Assembly: GCA_903907905.1 (NCBI GenBank)
Contig: CAIVPX010000117.1
Span: forward strand, 1-34,841
Origin: an uncultured bacterium
Lineage (GTDB): Bacteria; Pseudomonadota; Gammaproteobacteria; Burkholderiales; Burkholderiaceae_E
Length of the DNA: 34,841 nucleotides
Direction: 5' to 3'
Shown here one piece after another: positions 33,098-34,841 of the stretch (its first letter is position 1; each line of letters begins with the position of its first letter). A program made the position numbers and the translations under genes. The notes beneath the pieces are model-generated. The model made no database searches, was not told the DNA's origin, and was given only the letters and a program-made list of their open reading frames with translations.

Positions 33098-33439
33098 TCA
33101 GATAACGAAGGGCGGCGCGCTACCCGGGGCAGCACCGACCGGCGCAGCCGCTGGGCCGCGCGCACCGGGCTCGGCCTGAGCTGCACGACTACTCAGGGCC
33201 TTGATCTCCTTGCGCAGGCGCGAGATCTCACGACGCTGGCGAAAAAACGTGGGCACGCAAGCGAGCAGGCCGATGACGACGCCCGCGCCCAGAAAAGACA
33301 GCAGAAATACCACCAGCGGCGCACGCCAGGCACCCTGGCCTGCAAAAAATCGAAGGTCAACCGGATCGGTGTTGGACAGGGCAAAACCGAGCGCCCCGAC
33401 GAACAGGATGAGGTAAAAGATCCAGGAGATGATTCGCAT
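33098..33439 (-). CDS. lapA: LapA-domain membrane protein (DUF1049)
   Basis: Small inner-membrane protein of 113 residues, partner of LapB in lipopolysaccharide control. Two hydrophobic helices are visible: ISWIFYLILFVGALGFALSN with the family NTDPVDLRFF after it, and VVFLLSFLGAGVVIGLLACV. A basic coiled segment (RQRREISRLRKEIKALSSR) follows, then a Pro/Ala/Gly-rich tail longer than in E. coli. GGGAG precedes the ATG by about 8 nt. It lies between ihfB (38 bp upstream) and lapB (18 bp downstream). Confidence 0.93.
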   Translation of the reverse strand: MRIISWIFYLILFVGALGFALSNTDPVDLRFFAGQGAWRAPLVVFLLSFLGAGVVIGLLACVPTFFRQRREISRLRKEIKALSSRAAQAEPGARGPAAAPVGAAPGSAPPFVI

Positions 33440-33477
33440 TGATGAGCTCCCGCGCTGAGCGCCGAAACCGGCGAGCC

Positions 33478-33777
33478 TCAGCTCATCGAGTCGCCCGGTC
33501 CGGCATCGACCCGTTCACGCAACTCTTTGCCCGGCTTGAAGTGTGGCACACGTTTGCCCGGAACCAGTACCTTCTCACCCGATTTGGGATTGCGCCCAAC
33601 CCTCGGCGGGCGGTGCGACAACGCAAAGCTGCCAAAGCCCCGGATCTCGATCCGGTGTCCATCGGCCAGCGTACGCGCCATGGCATCAAGAATGGTCTTG
33701 ACCGCGAATTCGGCGTCTTTGAGGACCAGTTGCGGATAGCGCTCAGCCAGGCGGCTGATCAGTTCGGACTTGGTCAT
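33478..33777 (-). CDS. ihfB: integration host factor subunit beta
   Basis: Nucleoid DNA-bending protein of 99 residues, partner of IhfA. The opening [20 protein letters not shown], the beta-arm [20 protein letters not shown] with its intercalating proline, and [12 protein letters not shown] are standard. The ATG at 33777 matches the family start but has no visible Shine-Dalgarno. The same frame is open to an ATG at 33846, 15 bp after the rpsA stop and preceded by GGGGCGGGGC. That would add 23 acidic and polar residues. Order rpsA-ihfB-lapA-lapB is conserved. Confidence 0.95.
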   Translation of the reverse strand: MTKSELISRLAERYPQLVLKDAEFAVKTILDAMARTLADGHRIEIRGFGSFALSHRPPRVGRNPKSGEKVLVPGKRVPHFKPGKELRERVDAGPGDSMS

Positions 33778-33861
33778 GGGAGGCAGTGAACCGGCGGACG
33801 ACTCGAGGTCGTCATCGCCGGTTGCTCCCCGGGCATCGTCCCGCATGATGCCCCGCCCCGC

Positions 33862-34841
33862 TTATTCCTTGGGCGTATCGAGCTTGGCACGCAGCAGCGC
33901 GCCAAGGTTGGTGGTGCCGCTTGCGGCGCCACTTTCAGCAGCGATCCGCTGTAAGGCTTCGGCGGTCTCGACGTTGTCCTTGGCCTTGATCGACAGACTG
34001 ATCGAACGGTTTTTCCGATCGACGTTGATGACCATGGCTTCGACTTCGTCGCCTTCCTTGAGGTGATTGCGGGCATCCTCGACGCGATCGCGCGAGATTT
34101 CCGATGCGCGCAGGTAGGCCTCGACGTCGCCATCGAGCTTGACCACAGCGCCCCGGGGATCAACGCTGACCACCGTTCCCTTGACCACAGCGCCCTTCTC
34201 ATGATTGGTCGCGTAGTTGTTGAACGGATCACCCTCGAGTTGCTTGATGCCCAGCGAGATGCGCTCGCGCTCGGTATCGATCGCCAGCACCATGGCATCG
34301 ATCTCGTCGCCCTTCTTGAAGTTACGCACGGCTTCTTCGCCGGGCAGGCTCCATGACAGGTCGGACAGATGCACCAGGCCATCGATGCCACCGGGCAGCC
34401 CGATGAAGACACCGAAGTCGGTGATCGACTTGATCGACCCGCGCACGCGGTCGCCCTTGCGATGGTTTTCGGCGAACTCTTCCCAGGGGTTGGCGCGGCA
34501 CTGCTTCATGCCCAGCGAGATGCGGCGACGCTCCTCGTCGATCTCGAGCACCATGACTTCGGTTTCGTCGCCCAGGGCGACCACCTTGCCGGGGTTGACA
34601 TTCTTGTTGGTCCAATCCATTTCGGAGACGTGCACCAGACCCTCGATGCCCGGCTCGATCTCGACGAACGCACCGTAGTCGGTAATGTTCGTGACCTTGC
34701 CGAACATGCGCGTGCCCTGCGGGTAGCGGCGGCCGATGCCCACCCACGGATCATCGCCCAGTTGCTTGACACCCAGCGACACGCGGTTCTTTTCCTGGTC
34801 GAACTTGAGCACCTTGGCGGTGATTTCCTGACCCACCTGCA
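33862..34841 (-). CDS. rpsA: 30S ribosomal protein S1, partial (N-terminus outside window)
   Basis: C-terminal ~326 residues of ribosomal protein S1, which binds mRNA and helps initiation. The frame is open through the right edge: the GTG at 34836 is an internal valine ([14 protein letters not shown]), not a start. Visible are the end of one S1 domain and three complete ones: [40 protein letters not shown], and the more divergent [20 protein letters not shown]. Each is followed by the linker ISLGxKQ or SLSIKAK. The tail ([20 protein letters not shown]) is typical. ihfB follows directly. Confidence 0.97.
   Translation of the reverse strand, partial: QVGQEITAKVLKFDQEKNRVSLGVKQLGDDPWVGIGRRYPQGTRMFGKVTNITDYGAFVEIEPGIEGLVHVSEMDWTNKNVNPGKVVALGDETEVMVLEIDEERRRISLGMKQCRANPWEEFAENHRKGDRVRGSIKSITDFGVFIGLPGGIDGLVHLSDLSWSLPGEEAVRNFKKGDEIDAMVLAIDTERERISLGIKQLEGDPFNNYATNHEKGAVVKGTVVSVDPRGAVVKLDGDVEAYLRASEISRDRVEDARNHLKEGDEVEAMVINVDRKNRSISLSIKAKDNVETAEALQRIAAESGAASGTTNLGALLRAKLDTPKE

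Noticed and set aside
34836-34836. GTG as the start of rpsA
   Set aside because: The frame continues to the edge, and the sequence before and after is mid-protein S1 repeat, so the gene is cut by the window.
1-34841. Mobile element, CRISPR array, toxin-antitoxin or phage defence system
   Set aside because: No transposase, integrase, spaced direct repeats, or defence-type domains were seen. Nearly all the sequence is accounted for by conserved genes.

Overview
The window is a GC-rich, densely packed bacterial chromosome segment. It most likely comes from a betaproteobacterium of the order Burkholderiales. The reasons are the gene order rpsA-ihfB-lapA-lapB, the cluster leuS-lptE-holA-proA-hemJ, the UvrD sequence type with a long low-complexity linker, and the abundance of GntR/IclR/CaiB/Dpp-type genes. 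I cannot name a family or genus from the sequence alone. I found no tRNA, rRNA, insertion sequence, prophage or CRISPR array.

Layout. (1) 1-1805, minus strand: 5' part of uvrD, running off the left edge. (2) 1868-4828, plus: a tight three-gene unit of an MFS transporter and two Dpp/Opp-type ABC permeases with no ATPase or binding protein of their own. (3) 4918-7588, plus: a CLC-type chloride/proton antiporter and a CaiB/BaiF CoA-transferase. (4) 7600-9613, minus: acetate kinase preceded by an IclR regulator, with a clear sigma70-like promoter and repeated operator-like dyads in front of iclR. (5) 9855-18204, minus: a catabolic/transport operon read as allophanate-hydrolase-type amidase, Tat-exported binding protein, permease B, permease C, ATPase D, ATPase F, FCD-type GntR regulator. 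(6) 18386-27239, plus: a long housekeeping run leuS-lptE-holA-proA-hemJ-isomerase-rlmL-yggS. (7) rpsT (minus), overlapping the end of yggS, and murJ (plus), reading away from a shared AT-rich promoter region. (8) proC (plus) and ubiA (minus), converging on a symmetric stem-loop. (9) 31019 to the right edge, minus: rpsA (3' part), ihfB, lapA, lapB, a comEA-like gene, then ubiA.

How the genes work together. The accessory part (about 1.8-18.2 kb) looks like uptake and breakdown of organic amide, peptide or acid compounds, under an IclR and a GntR regulator. The amidase at the head of the ABC operon probably acts on the imported compound or on a breakdown product. The rest is core metabolism: leucyl-tRNA charging, LPS export (LptE) and LPS control (LapA/LapB), DNA polymerase III delta, proline synthesis (proA and proC present, proB absent), haem and ubiquinone synthesis, lipid II flipping, ribosomal proteins and rRNA methylation.

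I see no clear, wholly new defence or mobile system. The most unusual items are the ATPase-less transporter trio, the allophanate hydrolase without urea carboxylase inside a Dpp operon, the acetate kinase/CoA-transferase/IclR locus without phosphotransacetylase, and several compact regulatory arrangements. Non-ATG starts are frequent: GTG for dppD, ackA, holA and proA, and TTG for clcA and lapB.
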